A stretch of DNA of 15,555 bases from Synergistales bacterium. GTDB taxonomy: Bacteria > Synergistota > Synergistia > Synergistales > Thermovirgaceae. The position numbers and the translations under genes were made by a program. The notes below the pieces were generated by a model. It searched no databases. It saw only the letters and a program-made list of their open reading frames with translations, and was not told the DNA's origin. Location of the stretch: assembly GCA_018434645.1 (NCBI GenBank), contig JAHDOX010000019.1, positions 1-15,555 of the forward strand, given 5' to 3'. Of the stretch, positions 14,125-15,555 are shown piece after piece (positions within the stretch are counted from its first letter, which is position 1; each line of letters starts with the position of its first letter).

Positions 14125-14561
14125 TGGCGGAAGGCAAGGTAGTGGCCGTCTGCATGTCCAGGGAAAAAGGCGTCCCCAAAAAAAACGTGGGCCAGGCTTT
14201 TCTGGAAGTCGGTAAAGGGCTTGTGGGAGACGCCCACGCGGGCTTCGCCCACAGGCAGGTAAGCATGCTTGCTCTCGAGGATATCGAAAAAATGAAAGAG
14301 AAACTGCCCGACCTTGAACCTGGCAGTTTCGCCGAAAACCTTACAGTCACCGGGGTAGATCTGGAGAATGTTACAATTGGAGCCCGTTTCAGGGTTGGCG
14401 AGACCTTGCTGGCATTGACACAGATAGGCAAGGAATGCCATACCAAATGTGCCATATATCACAAAACGGGAGACTGCATCATGCCCGCCAAGGGACTTTT
14501 CTTCGAGGTCATAGAGGGCGGCAGGGTCGCCGTGGGGGATAAGGTGCAACGGCTGGACTAG
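14124..14561 (+). CDS. MOSC-domain sulfur-carrier-like protein
   Basis: A stand-alone MOSC domain of 145 residues, related to the C-terminal domain of molybdenum-cofactor sulfurase. Family landmarks are GLVGDAHAG at 32-40 and FAENLTVTGVDL at 69-80. A Cys-rich end reads ECHTKC (C105, C109), then GDC (C118) before GLFFEVIEGG. MOSC domains are thought to bind a persulfide sulfur and pass it on, often to molybdenum cofactor. Being the third gene after a desulfurase and scaffold makes a sulfur-relay role plausible, but the acceptor is unknown. The ATG at 14124 shares its A with the iscU stop. A GTG at 14121 gives a GTGA overlap and one extra residue. No strong ribosome site is seen, so translation is probably coupled to iscU. 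Confidence 0.85.
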   Translation: MAEGKVVAVCMSREKGVPKKNVGQAFLEVGKGLVGDAHAGFAHRQVSMLALEDIEKMKEKLPDLEPGSFAENLTVTGVDLENVTIGARFRVGETLLALTQIGKECHTKCAIYHKTGDCIMPAKGLFFEVIEGGRVAVGDKVQRLD

Positions 14562-14601
14562 GCTTTTGTGCGTCGTTTAGCCTATTCACAGGTTTACACA
14601 T

Positions 14602-14645
14602 TCCGGCAGGTTGGGGAAATTGGCCTAACCTGCCGGATTTGTTTT
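14602..14645 (+). terminator. Rho-independent terminator of the nifS-iscU-MOSC operon
   Basis: A perfect 11-base-pair stem, TCCGGCAGGTT (14602-14612) with AACCTGCCGGA (14627-14637), encloses a 14-base loop and is followed by TTTGTTTT. It lies about 40 bases after the MOSC stop. A second, smaller inverted repeat (TAGGCT at 14559-14564 and AGCCTA at 14579-14584) overlaps the stop codon just before it. Confidence 0.85.
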
Positions 14646-14657
14646 ATAATTATAAAA
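14642..14657. repeat. Perfect 16-base AT palindrome at the possible thioesterase promoter
   Basis: TTTTATAATTATAAAA is an exact palindrome lying at the 3' end of the terminator and 27 bases before the thioesterase ATG. It contains a TATAAT (14645-14650) that could serve as a -10 box, with TTGGCC (14620-14625) as a poor -35 at the long spacing of 19. It could be an operator or just a T-run and promoter that happen to overlap. Confidence 0.5.
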
Positions 14658-14684
14658 TCCGCCACTTTTTTCAGGAGGCATTTA

Positions 14685-15149
14685 ATGGGACCGGTTGTTT
14701 TAACTTACATCAGGGTTCGGTACGGGGAAACGGACCAAATGGGCTTTGTCTTTAACTCCCATTATCTTTCCTGGTTCGAAATCGGGCGAACGGAGTATTG
14801 CAGGGCCCTTTCCCGACCCTACAGGCTTTGGGAAAAAGGGGGCGTTTTCCTCCCCGTAGTCGAAGCCAGTCTGCGTTTCAAGAATCCCTTGCGTTATGAT
14901 GACATGGTATGCATAAAGACGAGCATACGGGAGGTGACCCCTTACACTATCACTTTCACCTACAAGGTGATAAGAGAAGAGGATGGTCGACTCGCCGCGG
15001 AAGGCAGCACAAAACACGCCTTTTGCGACAGGTCGGGAAAACTTGTCAGGGAGCCGGAGCCTTTTTACCGATGGCTTTTGGAACAGCTTGAACAAAGAAA
15101 GGAAGAGGTGGTTCTGCGTGAGCGAAAAACGGATTTTGCTCGGGAATGA
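14685..15149 (+). CDS. Hotdog-fold acyl-CoA thioesterase, YbgC/4HBT family
   Basis: This 154-residue cytoplasmic protein has the 4-hydroxybenzoyl-CoA thioesterase (hotdog) fold. The active-site helix signature is VRYGETDQMGFVFNSHYLSW at 11-30, with the catalytic Asp at D17 (the YbgC-type pattern is Y-x-E/D-T-D-x2-G-x-V-x-x2-x-Y). F23 replaces the usual Tyr in the VYN segment. It should hydrolyse an acyl-CoA, but the substrate cannot be read from sequence. The ATG at 14685 is fixed by AGGAGG six bases upstream; the frame is open back to 14568, but that stretch is the terminator region. Its last 32 bases overlap the start of iorA. This links it to the production of arylacetyl-CoA by that enzyme. 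Confidence 0.9.
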   Translation: MGPVVLTYIRVRYGETDQMGFVFNSHYLSWFEIGRTEYCRALSRPYRLWEKGGVFLPVVEASLRFKNPLRYDDMVCIKTSIREVTPYTITFTYKVIREEDGRLAAEGSTKHAFCDRSGKLVREPEPFYRWLLEQLEQRKEEVVLRERKTDFARE

Positions 15150-15555
15150 GGCAATAGCGCGCGGGATCGTCGAGGCCGGGTGCGAGGTAGCAGCCGCGTA
15201 TCCGGGAACGCCTTCCTCGGAGATCCTGCCGGCCGTTGCTTATTGGGCCGATGAACTTGGCACGAAAACGGTCGTGGAGTGGGGCGCCAACGAAAAGGTA
15301 GCCTTCGAAATGGCCGCAGGTGCTTCTTTTGCGGGCAAGAGATCCTGCGCCGTGATGAAACAGGTCGGACTGAACGTTGCGGCCGACCCCTTCATGAGCG
15401 TAGCCCATTTCAGGATCAAAGGAGGTTTCCTGCTGGTTGTAGCCGACGACCCGGGGCCTCACAGTTCTCAGACGGAGCAGGACAGCAGGTTTTTTGCCAT
15501 GTTCGCGAAGGTCCCCTGTTTCGACCCCTCAACGGCCGTGGAAGCCATGGAAATG
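15118..15555 (+). CDS. iorA: Indolepyruvate:ferredoxin oxidoreductase, alpha subunit (N-terminal part)
   Basis: The 146 residues seen match the N-terminus of IorA, the large thiamine-diphosphate subunit that converts arylpyruvates, made by transamination of aromatic amino acids, to arylacetyl-CoA while reducing ferredoxin. Typical features are LLGNEAIARG at 7-16, YPGTPSSEIL at 28-37, VEWGANEKVAFEMAAGAS at 53-70, and MKQVGLNVAADPFMS at 80-94. Full proteins are about 600 residues with C-terminal ferredoxin-like Cys motifs, which would lie beyond the window. The GTG at 15118-15120 has GAGGTG about seven bases upstream, inside the thioesterase gene; the two overlap by 32 bases. The beta subunit iorB is expected downstream. 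The gene supports a peptide- or amino-acid-fermenting anaerobe. Confidence 0.93.
   Translation, partial: MSEKRILLGNEAIARGIVEAGCEVAAAYPGTPSSEILPAVAYWADELGTKTVVEWGANEKVAFEMAAGASFAGKRSCAVMKQVGLNVAADPFMSVAHFRIKGGFLLVVADDPGPHSSQTEQDSRFFAMFAKVPCFDPSTAVEAMEM

Noticed and set aside
14624..14633. Possible second iron box (CCTAACCTG)
   Set aside because: Only the right half resembles the DtxR consensus; the left half does not match, and the bases form the terminator stem.
14568..14684. N-terminal extension of the thioesterase
   Set aside because: It would translate through the terminator hairpin; the hotdog domain and the AGGAGG site fit the ATG at 14685.

Overview
The window looks like core chromosome of an anaerobic, Gram-negative-type, amino-acid-fermenting bacterium. 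Gene order (recJ, rel, dtd, metallo-hydrolase; then radC, mreB, mreC, mreD, PBP2) resembles Firmicutes and Synergistota. The LapA-type membrane protein, the indolepyruvate:ferredoxin oxidoreductase start and the minimal nifS-iscU unit make Synergistota my best guess. This is inference from gene content, not from a marker comparison. No mobile element, CRISPR array, tRNA or rRNA was found.

Left block, minus strand, 1-11303: eleven tightly packed genes read right to left. In transcription order they are: a radical SAM/SPASM protein of unknown function, a LapA-like two-helix membrane protein, a RecJ-family DHH phosphoesterase, a bifunctional-type Rel/SpoT (p)ppGpp enzyme, D-aminoacyl-tRNA deacylase, a glyoxalase-II-like metallo-hydrolase, RadC, MreB, MreC, MreD and penicillin-binding protein 2 (cut by the window start). 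Gaps are at most about 60 bases. Three junctions are four-base GTGA overlaps, so translation is probably coupled. Functionally the block joins DNA repair, nucleotide stress signalling, translation quality control and the rod-shape cell-wall machinery.

Centre, 11304-11593: a divergent intergenic region with two back-to-back sigma-70-like promoters. One serves the left block and one serves a small secreted protein.

Right block, plus strand, 11594-15555: a small exported protein of unknown function; a CoA-binding (YccU-type) protein; a cysteine desulfurase - IscU scaffold - MOSC protein operon with its own promoter and a strong rho-independent terminator; and a hotdog thioesterase overlapping the start of iorA, which runs off the window. 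The most striking non-coding signal is a 19-base site at 12521-12539 that matches the DtxR/IdeR iron-box consensus at 17 of 19 positions. It lies at the predicted transcription start of the Fe-S operon, which suggests iron-dependent repression of Fe-S cluster assembly.

Most of the window is ordinary housekeeping sequence. I did not find a clear new biological system; the items worth a second look are the iron box, the Rel synthetase loop, the PBP2 SxN motif, the MOSC placement and the uncharacterised radical SAM protein.
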